DNA from: CALCZU01 sp964396165
Lineage (GTDB): Bacteria > Bdellovibrionota > FAC87 > UBA2466
NCBI GenBank assembly: GCA_964396165.1
Contig: CAYNEF010000001.1
Coordinates: 62,001-126,000, forward strand
Length of the DNA: 64,000 nucleotides
Reading direction: 5' to 3'
Made by a program: the position numbers and the translations under genes. A model generated the notes under the pieces. It had not been told where the DNA came from, made no database searches, and was given only the letters and a program-made list of their open reading frames with translations. This document shows, piece by piece, positions 10,601-18,110 of this stretch; positions within the stretch are counted from its first letter, which is position 1; the number at the start of each line of letters is the position of its first letter.

Positions 10601-10761
10601 CCGGCTTCTGTCATGATTGTAACGGTAGGACGATTAAGATCAGGAAAAACATCGACCGGCAAGTGAACTATAACCCATCCCCCGTAAGCAAGAAGCATCG
10701 CTGCGCTTGCTAGGACGAAAAGGCGGTTTTTAAGAGAAAACTGGATGATCCGATCAAACAC
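7627..10761 (-). CDS. HME-RND heavy-metal efflux pump (CusA/CzcA family)
   Basis: 1044 residues, full length for the family, with 12 predicted membrane segments and two large periplasmic loops. The N-terminus (MFDRIIQFSLKNRLFVL, then LPVDVFPDLNRPTV) is diagnostic. The proton-relay segment near residue 400 reads AIGELVDDAIVDVENVFRR; the family is HME-RND, but the motif differs from both the classic CusA (VDAAIVMIEN) and CzcA (DFGxxVDGAVV) forms, so the substrate is uncertain. It should drive proton-coupled export of a divalent or monovalent metal ion. Partners in the operon are the His-rich protein and TolC; no membrane-fusion protein gene is present. Confidence 0.93.
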   Translation of the reverse strand: MFDRIIQFSLKNRLFVLASAAMLLAYGGWVIVHLPVDVFPDLNRPTVTIMTEAGGLAPEEVEVLVTLPVEVAINGTPGLERVRSTSGVGLSAIYMEFGWGTDIFRNRQLVAEKLALVKETLPKGISPVMGPISSIMGQIQLVGLSSEDPAITPMDLRTIADWVIRPRLLSTPGIAQVIPIGGMVKQYQIKLSSEELRKRNIGLEDVQHNLTHLSQNTTGGFVNLNNKEYLIQNFGRVKSLEEVESSSVGSSLGRPVQVKEVAKVQFGPRIKRGDASINGSPAVIMSIQKQPGASTIELSEQIAKTLEDIQKTLPKGVKINKDLFKQADFIEHAVHNVQEALRDGAILVTIILFLFLLNFRTTAITLTAIPLSFVLTAIVFKFFDLNINTMTLGGLAVAIGELVDDAIVDVENVFRRLKENKHAENPKPATQIIYEASSEVRNSIVFATIIVVLVFIPLFSLGGLEGRFFAPLGVAYVVSLVASLLISLTVTPALCSYLLPNMKQMEHGADGFLVRFLKKWDEKILRKALKKPKLVLGTVSGLFIASICLIPFMGKEFLPKFNEGTAMIAVILTPGVSLDYSNEIGTKAEKLILESPEVKSVSRRTGRAELDEHAEGVHNSEIDVDFNLKGRKRDTVLEEIRERLVKNLPGASINVGQPISHQLDHLLSGVRAQIAIKVFGTNQSELRSLAAQVFSEIQDVKGLVDLQIEQQVQIPKIKIRFMRDEVIKYNMVVGELATQLEMALAGEVTAQVLEGQRIYEVFMRLDDESRSSVKNIQSLIIKTMPDGRRVTLDEVADVYETTGPNMINRENMQRRIVVQANTSGRDLNSVIEEIQARVKSKVTMPEGYFISYGGQFESQQKASRMMLILGSLSIVGIFLVLYMHFKSAFISIQIMLNIPMALIGSVVAVFLSDRILSVASMVAFVTLCGIASRNGIMMISHYLHLMEHEKEKFSDEMVIRGSLERLVPVLMTALTAMLALVPLILAKGEPGKEILHPVAVVIFGGLFSSTLLDMWVTPTVFYKFGQKSAEKQLLLHREQGEKHA

Positions 10762-10772
10762 CTAAACTCCGC

Positions 10773-11492
10773 TTAGAGAACGAACCCAACACCGAGATCG
10801 AAAGACCATCCTTCAAATACTTGTGCCGAGGCAAAGCTACGGTACAGGGTCGAGCCAAGTTGAACACCTTTAAACCATTTGGAAGCTTCGCTCGTCCCTT
10901 CAAAGAGATTTAAATGAGCTGATAACTGATAGGAAGGCACCCAAAACCCTTGTTCAATCCCGTCAAGTTTCCCACTTTGATAAAACCAAAGAAAGCCGAC
11001 TGAAGAAGCAATGCCCGGCTTTAAAAAAGAAGCGCCCGGAATACGGTAGTCAATTTGAGCCCCTAGATTTAAAGGAAGGGTATGGACTTTTAAAACGTCG
11101 CTAAATTTCTTTCCCGATTTATTTGTCACTGAAATCAAGCTTTCACGGTAGGAATACCCAGCCGAAGCTAACCCTGAAACCTCAACGCCATAAAAAGCCG
11201 CTAAGACAGTTCCCACCTCCACCCGTAAAGTGGGAAGGCTTGAACCCGTACTTGCATAAGGCACGGTGTAGTAATCGTTTGATAGTTCAAATTTCTCAGG
11301 GGTAATGTAAGAAAACACGGGCCTTAATATAATCCCGTTTGAAGCATAATTTTCAACTTTAGCTTCCGTGACACTTTCACGGTAAAGCGTATTGACTAAA
11401 TCCTTATCCATTTCAAAATCGGATTTAGATTCTGGTTCTGAGCCAAAGGTAGACAAACAAAAAATAGCTAAGACAAACAAAAACCGACTCAT
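10773..11492 (-). CDS. Putative outer-membrane beta-barrel protein of the efflux operon
   Basis: 239 residues with a signal peptide (MSRFLFVLAIFCLSTFG). The mature protein alternates hydrophobic and polar residues in the manner of barrel strands and ends in FDLGVGFVL, with a hydrophobic final residue, as expected for BAM substrates. Gly/Ser/Tyr-rich strands (SGLASAGYSYRESLI, LGAQIDYRIPG) support this. Its start overlaps the stop of the upstream lipoprotein by 4 bp and the pump gene follows 11 bp later, so it is certainly in the operon. I do not recognise a named family. Confidence 0.65.
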   Translation of the reverse strand: MSRFLFVLAIFCLSTFGSEPESKSDFEMDKDLVNTLYRESVTEAKVENYASNGIILRPVFSYITPEKFELSNDYYTVPYASTGSSLPTLRVEVGTVLAAFYGVEVSGLASAGYSYRESLISVTNKSGKKFSDVLKVHTLPLNLGAQIDYRIPGASFLKPGIASSVGFLWFYQSGKLDGIEQGFWVPSYQLSAHLNLFEGTSEASKWFKGVQLGSTLYRSFASAQVFEGWSFDLGVGFVL

Positions 11493-12724
11493 TTATTCAC
11501 CTCTAAGTTACCCACTTCCCCGAGCGCATCCGCTGCTACTGTCCCTCGGATTACTTTCCGATCTACGTCCGCTTTCACCGTTAAATTGTAACTTCCCGTT
11601 GTTTTTGCAACAAGCTTTCTTGTGTAGTAGTTATATTGAACTTCGCTGAAAGGGAGCTCGAAATACTCAGTAGAACCGAAGGGTCCAAGATAAAACCTAA
11701 CATTACCAGTCACTTTAAGACCGTTGGGGCTTGTCAGATCTTGGGAAGTGACAAAAGCGATCTGCACTCTTTCCGGTAGGTTAGAGTTTGGATTTGTGTT
11801 AACGAACTTACCTTGATAGGTCCCTTTTAAAGCCTCAAAAACATCCCCTGCTCCTGCTGTATCGGGAGGACCAGTTTTTCTAAAAGAAATTTTTCCGAGC
11901 GTTCCCGTATATTGGCTGGACCATTCGCCAGTGACCTCCCCTTCAGCCCAACTTCCGGAGAGAACGATATCAGTGCCTTCTTGCCTGAAAATAATTTGCC
12001 CCGTAACGGCGTTAAACTGTACTTTATCGAACTTATAGGTCAGATATTCCGATGAGTTCCAGTCGCCGCAGATTAACTTTAAGGTAGCTGCCGCCTTCAA
12101 CCCCTCAGGAGGCTGAAAACTCGTCTGAAGGTTAAGCTGGCCTAAATGGTAGAGCTTGCCCTCACGCAAAAGAATACCTTGGTATTCCCCCTTTAATTGT
12201 TCTGCTAACCCATTTGTCGATTGCGTTGCATTGCGATCTAATGAAACTGTCCCGGAACTCACAGAGGTGGGCATCGTCCAAGTTCCCTGAAGTTTTGACT
12301 CTGTTTGAGTGAGCGAAAAAATTATATTTTCCCCAGAGCTCGCGACTACAATATCAAGAGCACTTCGTTTTGGATCAAAATCAGCCTTTTGTACGGCAAA
12401 TCCAGGAGAGGTATTCGGATCACATCCTTGACCAAATGTAAAACATAGGTATCCCGTAAGAATTGGGGTCATCACAGGATCGACTTGTCCTTCAATCGTT
12501 GTAGGGATGTCCTTGATTTCAAGACGCAAGGAAACGTTTTGTGTTTTACCGCTGGTCTGCACGAGTTTGCCAGCATACTCCCCTTCGACCTGTTTTAACT
12601 CAGAACGTTTATTTTCCGACGATGCTCGAAGCTGTTCTCTTTTCAGATCTCTATCGCTAACAGAATTTTTCGAGCAGGAAATAGCAATAAGACCAAAGAA
12701 TGCAAGTGCAAGTTTTTTATACAT
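11489..12724 (-). CDS. Three-domain GYxG-repeat lipoprotein
   Basis: 411 residues with a lipoprotein signal (MYKKLALAFFGLIAISC, Cys17). After a charged linker come three tandem domains of about 110 residues: the first opens VEGEYAGKL, the second LKGEYQGIL with SSEYLTYKFDKVQF and GTLGKISF, the third LKGTYQGKFVNTNPNSNLPE with STEYFELPFSEVQY and ALGEVGNL. The third is closest to the domain in the 1962 and 12742 proteins. The fold is probably all-beta. Placed second in an HME-RND operon that has no adaptor gene, it could work between the membranes, but nothing in the sequence shows metal binding. It has a 4-bp overlap with the downstream gene. Confidence 0.75.
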   Translation of the reverse strand: MYKKLALAFFGLIAISCSKNSVSDRDLKREQLRASSENKRSELKQVEGEYAGKLVQTSGKTQNVSLRLEIKDIPTTIEGQVDPVMTPILTGYLCFTFGQGCDPNTSPGFAVQKADFDPKRSALDIVVASSGENIIFSLTQTESKLQGTWTMPTSVSSGTVSLDRNATQSTNGLAEQLKGEYQGILLREGKLYHLGQLNLQTSFQPPEGLKAAATLKLICGDWNSSEYLTYKFDKVQFNAVTGQIIFRQEGTDIVLSGSWAEGEVTGEWSSQYTGTLGKISFRKTGPPDTAGAGDVFEALKGTYQGKFVNTNPNSNLPERVQIAFVTSQDLTSPNGLKVTGNVRFYLGPFGSTEYFELPFSEVQYNYYTRKLVAKTTGSYNLTVKADVDRKVIRGTVAADALGEVGNLEVNK

Positions 12725-12741
12725 TAGTACCCTTCCTAACT

Positions 12742-13569
12742 TTATGGATAGTGCGTAAGGGTGGCGTCAGCGACTTGCCCCATCCCATCGGCAAAAACAG
12801 TGCCTGTAAAAATCCCATCGTGACTCATTTTGCCTTTGAAGGTTAAGCCATATTCCATAGTACGCGCCGTCAAATAACGATTGTAAAAATTAAACTGCAC
12901 ATCGGTGAGTTTTGTTTCCACATATTCCAAAGAGCCAAAGGGTCCAAGGTAAAGACGCACATTTCCGGAAATGACAATTTTAGGTTCTGTCCCTGAATTT
13001 TCTTGCGTACTCACTAAAGACATTGAAGCACGCTCTGGCAGATTAGACTCGGAGTTGGTGTTTTTTAACTCTCCCCGATAATGTCCGGTAAGCGTTTTAA
13101 CTAAAATGCCTTGAGAAGGAGGCGTAGGTTCTACATCTTTAGCAGCGCTGAACTTGCCGACCTTTCCAAGCAACGTCGAATGCCAGTCTCCCTGAATCGT
13201 TCCGGTCTTAAGAAAACCAATCATACTTACGTTATTTTTTTCGCTTCGAAGAGTAATTTGCCGTGTAAGTAAGTTCATTGGCACATCGTCAAATTCGTAA
13301 GTTAAAAATTCATTTGAGTTTTGTTCCCCGAAAAAAATTCTCAAATTTGCTGATATTTTAAGCTGGCCACCACCGACGTTTACGGTGCGTAGCGTTATGT
13401 GCGCATATTGGTAAAATTGGCTGCCGTCATGAAGTAAAACCGCCTTATACAACCCCTGCACCGACTCATCATCCAAAGAATTAGCTTCAGAACCAAAACT
13501 TGCGAATGGCGTCATAAAAGAGAGTACTAAAATACCTAAAAAAAACTTTTTGATGTTTGACTGGAACAC
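12742..13569 (-). CDS. Two-domain GYxG-repeat secreted protein
   Basis: 275 residues with a Sec signal peptide ending near ASFG. Two tandem copies of the GYxG domain follow: VQGLYKAVLL with SNEFLTYEFDDVPM and LLGKVGKF, then LTGHYRGELKNTNSESNLPE with SLEYVETKLTDVQF and GMGQVADATL. The second copy is strikingly similar to the last domain of the next gene, 17 bp downstream, so the two proteins arose by duplication. First gene of the leftward efflux operon; AGGAGG lies just before its start (13571-13576 on the complementary strand). Function unknown. Confidence 0.75.
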   Translation of the reverse strand: MFQSNIKKFFLGILVLSFMTPFASFGSEANSLDDESVQGLYKAVLLHDGSQFYQYAHITLRTVNVGGGQLKISANLRIFFGEQNSNEFLTYEFDDVPMNLLTRQITLRSEKNNVSMIGFLKTGTIQGDWHSTLLGKVGKFSAAKDVEPTPPSQGILVKTLTGHYRGELKNTNSESNLPERASMSLVSTQENSGTEPKIVISGNVRLYLGPFGSLEYVETKLTDVQFNFYNRYLTARTMEYGLTFKGKMSHDGIFTGTVFADGMGQVADATLTHYP

Positions 13570-13594
13570 GAATGCCTCCTATTGGCTTAAAAAA

Positions 13595-13610
13595 GGTGCA
13601 AATTTGCGCC
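13595..13610. promoter_or_regulatory. Near-perfect 16-bp palindrome with GCAAATTTGC core
   Basis: GGTGCAAATTTGCGCC, palindromic except for one wobble position, lies between the divergent efflux operon and response-regulator genes. The same ten-base core, GCAAATTTGC, recurs at 15696-15705 in front of the outer-membrane-protein gene. Position and symmetry suggest an operator for a dimeric regulator. Confidence 0.45.
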
Positions 13611-13644
13611 TACAAATACTTTAGTGGCGGATAACTTATCTTTC

Positions 13645-13662
13645 ACTTTAAATTTACTTTAA
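13645..13662 (+). promoter_or_regulatory. Direct repeat ACTTTAA at 11-bp spacing
   Basis: Two ACTTTAA heptamers start at 13645 and 13656, one helical turn apart. This is the arrangement bound by OmpR/PhoB-type dimers. They lie just upstream of the response-regulator gene, so autoregulation is plausible. Confidence 0.35.
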
Positions 13663-13722
13663 GATGCTATGCGCAATAACTTTCCCATGCTAATTCCCTT
13701 ATCAAAAGAGAGGGAGCCGAAT

Positions 13723-14418
13723 TTGAAAGGGGAAAAACGTCGTATTTTATTGGTGGAAGACCATATAGACATGGCAGAACCTTTAATAAAGGGGCTGGAA
13801 GAAGAGGGGTTCTACGTAAAACACGTAACTCTTGGGAAAGAAGCCATTCGTGTTTTTAACGAGGTTTGGCAACTAATCATTTTAGATCTCACGCTTCCCG
13901 ATGTGCCCGGCGAATCTATTTTAAGCCACTTAAAACAAAAACCCGACTATCCTCCCGTTCTTATCCTCACTGCCCGAAGCAAAGTAGAAGATAAAGTAGA
14001 ACTCTTTCGTCAAGGCTGTGACGACTACATGACTAAACCTTTCGCATTTGAAGAGCTTTTAGGACGAGTTCAGGCGCTCCTTCGACGTTCGCACCGGGTT
14101 CTGCCTAATAAAACCACCCTTTTAGATCTGGAATTAGATCCCAGCACTCATGTGCTCTCTAAGAAAAACCTCTCTACGCAACTCACTCCGAAAGAATCTG
14201 CCTTAGTGCAATTTCTTATGGGAGCCGAAGGAAGAGTAGTCTCTAGGAAAGAGTTGTTCTTATATGGTTGGGGACTTGATAAGGAACCTGACACTAATTT
14301 CATCGGGGTTTACCTCTTTAACCTAAGAAAAAAACTTTCTGAAGTAAATTGTGCAGACTGGTTGATGACGCTTCGAGGAACTGGATACCGCTTTTACGAT
14401 CCGAAAGAAAAACAATGA
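13723..14418 (+). CDS. OmpR/PhoB-family response regulator
   Basis: 231 residues if started at the TTG at 13723, which has GAGGGAG six bases upstream; ATGs at 13669 and 13687 in the same frame have no good ribosome binding site and would add 18 or 12 non-conserved residues. The receiver domain shows ILLVEDH, the phospho-acceptor Asp55 (IILDLTLPD) and the Lys of MTKPF. The winged-helix output domain ends LRGTGYRFYD, as in OmpR and PhoB. Its stop overlaps the kinase start (ATGA). It is divergent from the efflux operon, so control of that operon is likely by position. Confidence 0.93.
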   Translation: MKGEKRRILLVEDHIDMAEPLIKGLEEEGFYVKHVTLGKEAIRVFNEVWQLIILDLTLPDVPGESILSHLKQKPDYPPVLILTARSKVEDKVELFRQGCDDYMTKPFAFEELLGRVQALLRRSHRVLPNKTTLLDLELDPSTHVLSKKNLSTQLTPKESALVQFLMGAEGRVVSRKELFLYGWGLDKEPDTNFIGVYLFNLRKKLSEVNCADWLMTLRGTGYRFYDPKEKQ

Positions 14419-15680
14419 CGACGAAAGTTAGATTCACTCTCACCATTTCGATGGTAGTGGCCCTTTTGGTGGGAGCACTCAGTTCGTTCGTGTATGTGAG
14501 AGTCCGCGCCAAGATGCTTACCCAGGCTTCCCAATCCCTTGCGGACTTCCTTAAGCATGAAGCCGATCATATCGTTCATCCTATGGAACAAAATGGGTTA
14601 GTGATCGACAAAAATCACTTTGGGGATTTTCTTTTGAAAATAGAATCTGAAAACGAAATCCTTTTTGACGGATTCCCCCAAAAAACCGCCGAAATTAATT
14701 CTCCCAATTACATTGTAAAAAAAGTAGTCCAAGATATTAACGGAAAGCCTTTGACCTTGACGGGGGCTTATAATTTGGCCCCTCTTTATCATTACCTCGA
14801 CTCGCTTCTTCAAACTTTGATGTTAGGGTGGGTGCTTACTGTTGCACTCATCATTCCTATTAGTTATTCCCTTGCACTGGCTTTGCTTAAACCGTTTAGA
14901 AACCTTGCTGCAGTGACGTACGAATTGCGCGCCGAAAGTTTGGAGTTTCGGTTCCCAGTACCCCAATATAAAGACGAAGAAGGTCTATTAGTAGTTTCTT
15001 TCAATGCTCTATTGGAACGTCTTCAGAGGTCCTTCGAAAGCATGAGAAATTTCTCACGTAATGTCTCCCATGAGATTCGAACGCCTGTTTCCGTCATTAT
15101 GAGCCAATCCGAGATGGCTTTGCGAAAAAACAGGACTTCCGACGAATACCGTAATGCTTTGGAAAAGTCCTTTGATGAATCAAAAAGGTTAAAAAGCATT
15201 ATTGACAACCTTCTCTCGCTTGCTGAAGTTGATAGGATTTATGATGAAAACAGAAAGACCACTTTCCCTGTTTTGCTAAGAATTAAAGAAATTGTGGCAA
15301 CTCTTACTCAGCAGAGGAATGAATTGAAAGAAATTGCAATTGACTGCGACGAAAATCTTTTGTTTATCGGAAATGAAGTGGCTTTCACCTCTATCGTCTC
15401 AAATCTGATTGAGAACGCCCTTAAATACGGCGGAAAAAAAGTACGTGTATCCTGCATGGAGCAAGGAGAGCGAGTAGTTTTTCTCATCGAGGACGATGGC
15501 CCTGGGATGGTTAGCGCCACTGCCTTACCAAGCAAAACAAAAATGCCTAAGGGAGAAACAAGTCATGGACTTGGGCTTTCAATTGTAAGAGCTTTTTCTG
15601 AAGCTTATGGAGGAGAACTTATCCTTAAGCAATCTTCCCTAGGTGGGCTTTGCGCGACCACCTCTTTACCCTTGAAATAA
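14415..15680 (+). CDS. Sensor histidine kinase, partner of the preceding regulator
   Basis: 421 residues from the ATG that overlaps the regulator stop. Two membrane segments (about residues 8-30 and 135-160) enclose a periplasmic sensor region of about 100 residues, which has no cysteine or histidine cluster. Then come HAMP, a HisKA domain with His219 in FSRNVSHEIRTPVS, and HATPase_c with the N box NLIENALKYGG, the G1 box DDGPGM and the G2 box GLGLSIV. All catalytic motifs are intact. With the regulator it forms a two-component system resembling CusRS/CzcRS in gene context. Confidence 0.92.
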   Translation: MTTKVRFTLTISMVVALLVGALSSFVYVRVRAKMLTQASQSLADFLKHEADHIVHPMEQNGLVIDKNHFGDFLLKIESENEILFDGFPQKTAEINSPNYIVKKVVQDINGKPLTLTGAYNLAPLYHYLDSLLQTLMLGWVLTVALIIPISYSLALALLKPFRNLAAVTYELRAESLEFRFPVPQYKDEEGLLVVSFNALLERLQRSFESMRNFSRNVSHEIRTPVSVIMSQSEMALRKNRTSDEYRNALEKSFDESKRLKSIIDNLLSLAEVDRIYDENRKTTFPVLLRIKEIVATLTQQRNELKEIAIDCDENLLFIGNEVAFTSIVSNLIENALKYGGKKVRVSCMEQGERVVFLIEDDGPGMVSATALPSKTKMPKGETSHGLGLSIVRAFSEAYGGELILKQSSLGGLCATTSLPLK

Positions 15681-15695
15681 AACTCATGACTCACT

Positions 15696-15705
15696 GCAAA
15701 TTTGC
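15696..15705. promoter_or_regulatory. Second copy of the GCAAATTTGC palindrome
   Basis: Lies 15 bp after the kinase stop and about 150 bp before the next gene. It is identical to the core of the palindrome at 13598-13607. Its presence suggests the gene at 15853 belongs to the same regulon. Confidence 0.45.
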
Positions 15706-15852
15706 TGGGAATAAAATAGATTTCACAAGTTCGTAGCTTCAAATTAACAAAGGATAATCAAAGCCGTCAGGACAAAGAACGCAAGATGTATTATAATTCA
15801 AAAAAAGAATAAAATTTTAATTTCTATTAAAAATCAATTGGGGGAACTAATA

Positions 15853-16767
15853 ATGAGGTACTTTAAAAAAGTTGGCGCGATCTTCTGTCTGACTATAAGT
15901 CTCTTTTCATTTTCTATTTCTGCCAACGAAACAAGCGATAAAGAAGTAGAACGAATTAAACCTGAAGAAGGAAGTTCGAGTCTTTCTGATCATCCTTTGC
16001 GCGCAGAATCTCAATTCGGAGCCAGCTTGGATCTTAGGCCTTCCTGGTCAGGTAACGAAGGGAGCATGCACACAGAAAACGAACTTGCTTTGGAGTACCG
16101 CCCAACCTCTAGTGCTCACATCGGCTACACCCAAGAATTTCAAACTAACCTCTACAATCCTAATACTGGCGAGACCGACCAAGGGGTTAGTCCTCATCTA
16201 CATGACGGGTATCTACGAGGAGAATTTAAAGAAATCTGGAAAAATGGGAATGGCCTATCCTTTACTAATGAAGCACGTGTTTATTTACCCACCCATGCAG
16301 GGGATCGCGAGGCTGGACTCGTAACAGCACTCAGGAATTATTTCAAATTCAATTATGAAGTCTCTGACATGGTAGAGCTTGCAGTGATGGATGCCCCTAT
16401 TTTGCATGTTTATAATAAGGCTGGCGTAGTGGACGAAGCAGGAGAAGCTACAGCAAATCCCGTAATTGAAAACAGGCTATTCTTGGTCGCTGGACTTTCT
16501 TTCTTTAAAAAATCACTTAGTCTTAAACTTCCTTTGATAGTTGAAAACGCTCGCCACAGTGATTTTCAAGAAGGGGCAAAATTTAATAATAGTTGGAGCC
16601 ATAAACTTTGGGTTTATCCGGAGCTTACTTATTCCGTGGGGGAATCTACCGCCATTGGAATGGCGTACTACAGTGAAAACCTCGTTAAAGATGACTTTTC
16701 TGAACTAGCATTAAATGCTGGATTTTCAAAAGGAGTTTTCCAAGTCATTCTCCAACAGTCTTTGTAG
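15853..16767 (+). CDS. Putative outer-membrane protein linked to the two-component system
   Basis: 304 residues from the ATG behind GGGGGAA; an in-frame ATG five codons upstream sits inside the ribosome binding site. The signal peptide ends near ISANE. The mature part has alternating beta-strand character (ENELALEYRPTSSAHIGYTQ, VYPELTYSVGESTAIGMAYY) and ends in VFQVILQQSL, consistent with a barrel. It contains no known catalytic motif. It follows the kinase gene by about 170 bp and shares the GCAAATTTGC palindrome with the efflux/regulator intergenic region, so it may be a porin or sensor-linked barrel controlled by the pair. A strong terminator follows. Confidence 0.65.
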   Translation: MRYFKKVGAIFCLTISLFSFSISANETSDKEVERIKPEEGSSSLSDHPLRAESQFGASLDLRPSWSGNEGSMHTENELALEYRPTSSAHIGYTQEFQTNLYNPNTGETDQGVSPHLHDGYLRGEFKEIWKNGNGLSFTNEARVYLPTHAGDREAGLVTALRNYFKFNYEVSDMVELAVMDAPILHVYNKAGVVDEAGEATANPVIENRLFLVAGLSFFKKSLSLKLPLIVENARHSDFQEGAKFNNSWSHKLWVYPELTYSVGESTAIGMAYYSENLVKDDFSELALNAGFSKGVFQVILQQSL

Positions 16768-16791
16768 AAAGTTCAATTACTAATAAAATTT

Positions 16792-16834
16792 AAGAAGCTG
16801 CTAACCCTTGACTTGGGTCAGCGGCTTCTTTTTT
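16792..16834 (+). terminator. Rho-independent terminator
   Basis: A 16-base stem (AAGAAGCTGCTAACCC paired with GGGTCAGCGGCTTCTT, two wobble pairs), a short loop and TTTTTT. It ends the transcript of the 15853 gene. Confidence 0.85.
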
Positions 16835-16876
16835 CAGCGATTATCGGCATTATCGGCACAAGGAGTAGCTATGAAA

Positions 16877-17625
16877 CTAATCTTGTAGTGGTCGGCACCC
16901 TTCAGCATCCGCATGAAGGCCGCAAATCTTTTGATTGTTTTTCTGTGCCCAATCTGTCACAAATTTCAATGCTGTTTCACTGGAAAGGCTTGGGAGATAG
17001 CTTGTTGTCTTGATATCCCCGCGACTATTTACTCCAACTATCCATCTAACCTTCGTATTCTTCTCGACATAATAAGCCGCTCCACCAGAATCCCCGTAAC
17101 ATAAGCCGCACCATTTTTAGTGATGATGTCATTACTATTGCCTTGTGGTGTACGAGTGACCTTGGAAGTTCCTACACGAAAAACTCCGTCGTTTCCTCCG
17201 CCGCCACCCGGTTTTATGCACCCATATCCTGTTAATGTGAGTTCATCGTCAACGCGAACACGGTTTGTATCTGTATTAATATTTTCGTAGACCGTTCCTG
17301 TCACTGGTTTATCGATCAAGCAAAGCGCCCAATCAGAGGTGCTATTGTTGCTGTATTGAGGGGTACGGGCACAAACGCTATTGTATTGATTCGGTCCCAC
17401 GCTAAAAACGGCTTTGCCGCCGTTTTTCACACAGTGAGAAGCTATCAATAACGTATTAGTTCCAATAACGGTAGCTGAACAACGAGATCCCGACATAGAA
17501 GCATATACAGAGCTAGGCCAATCCTTTGGATCTGCAGGCTCTCCGTTGATTAACCTTCCCTCGAATTCATCCGCTATTGATAGACTTGCTCCAAAGATTG
17601 CAAGCATGCATATTAGATTTTTCAT
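16877..17625 (-). pseudogene. Trypsin-like serine protease, frameshifted before the catalytic serine
   Basis: From ATG 17625 the frame gives a signal peptide, the activation site RLINGE, the catalytic His (ASHC) and Asp (SDWALCLI). Near 17101-17106 the frame is lost: the annotated frame runs to a stop at 17038, while the next frame continues as LCYGDSGGAAYYVEKN with the catalytic Ser, then VGVNSRGD, and a long tail ending GCRPLQD at a TAG (16877-16879). A single missing base restores one 249-residue S1 protease. It is either a sequencing or assembly slip or a recently broken gene; the downstream part shows no other damage. Confidence 0.85.
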
Positions 17626-17727
17626 AAGCGCACCTTTCTTCGCTATCGCGAATGATTGTTTTTTAATACGTCGAAAGGAGCTTCGACAGTTTGACTCAGT
17701 TACTTAATCCATTTATTTTGCATGCAC

Positions 17728-17750
17728 TGAAACTTATGATCGACTGTTAA
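17728..17750 (-). promoter_or_regulatory. Upstream element TTAACAGTCGATCATAAG
   Basis: Read on the minus strand this is TTAACAGTCGATCA followed by TAAGTTTCA, about 100 bp upstream of the trypsin pseudogene start. A close copy lies at 18902-18923 upstream of the 18111 gene. Possibly a shared activator site or promoter element. Confidence 0.35.
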
Positions 17751-17792
17751 GGCTGATTCTTAAATCGAAAAAAATCAAAGGATGATATCTAT

Positions 17793-18101
17793 CTAATGAC
17801 TACTTTTCCTTTTTGCCTGAACAACAAAAGTAAAACCCATAGCATCAAGAACTATGTCTATCCCAGTCAGTTCTGAATTTGTACGCTCTGATAAAATTAG
17901 CTCAAGGTGAGGAACTTTTACATTCATGATTTGAGCTACGCGAGCCATGCCGCCAGCACTAACCTCTATCACATCTCGGAGAGCTCGTAGAAACGTGGGT
18001 GTATCGCCAACTTTCAATGCCTCATTCAAATAACTTGCCGCCTCCGAAGGATCTCTAAGAAGGTCCTCTACTAAGTATTGAATGTCGGCGTTCTCATCCA
18101 T
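17793..18101 (-). CDS. Solitary HTH antitoxin (addiction-module antidote family)
   Basis: 102 residues with the hallmark pattern of the COG3636-type antidote family: DPSEAASYLNEALKVGD, FLRALRDVIEVSAGGMARVA and a helix-turn-helix ending in ALSE-like LILSERTNSEL, followed by VLDAMGFTFVVQ. In this family the protein neutralises a RelE/HigB-like toxin encoded next to it. Here no toxin gene is adjacent: upstream, 9 bp away on the same strand, is the unrelated 221-residue gene, and downstream is the trypsin region. It may be an orphan or may regulate its neighbour. Confidence 0.75.
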   Translation of the reverse strand: MDENADIQYLVEDLLRDPSEAASYLNEALKVGDTPTFLRALRDVIEVSAGGMARVAQIMNVKVPHLELILSERTNSELTGIDIVLDAMGFTFVVQAKRKSSH

Positions 18102-18110
18102 ATTTAGTCT

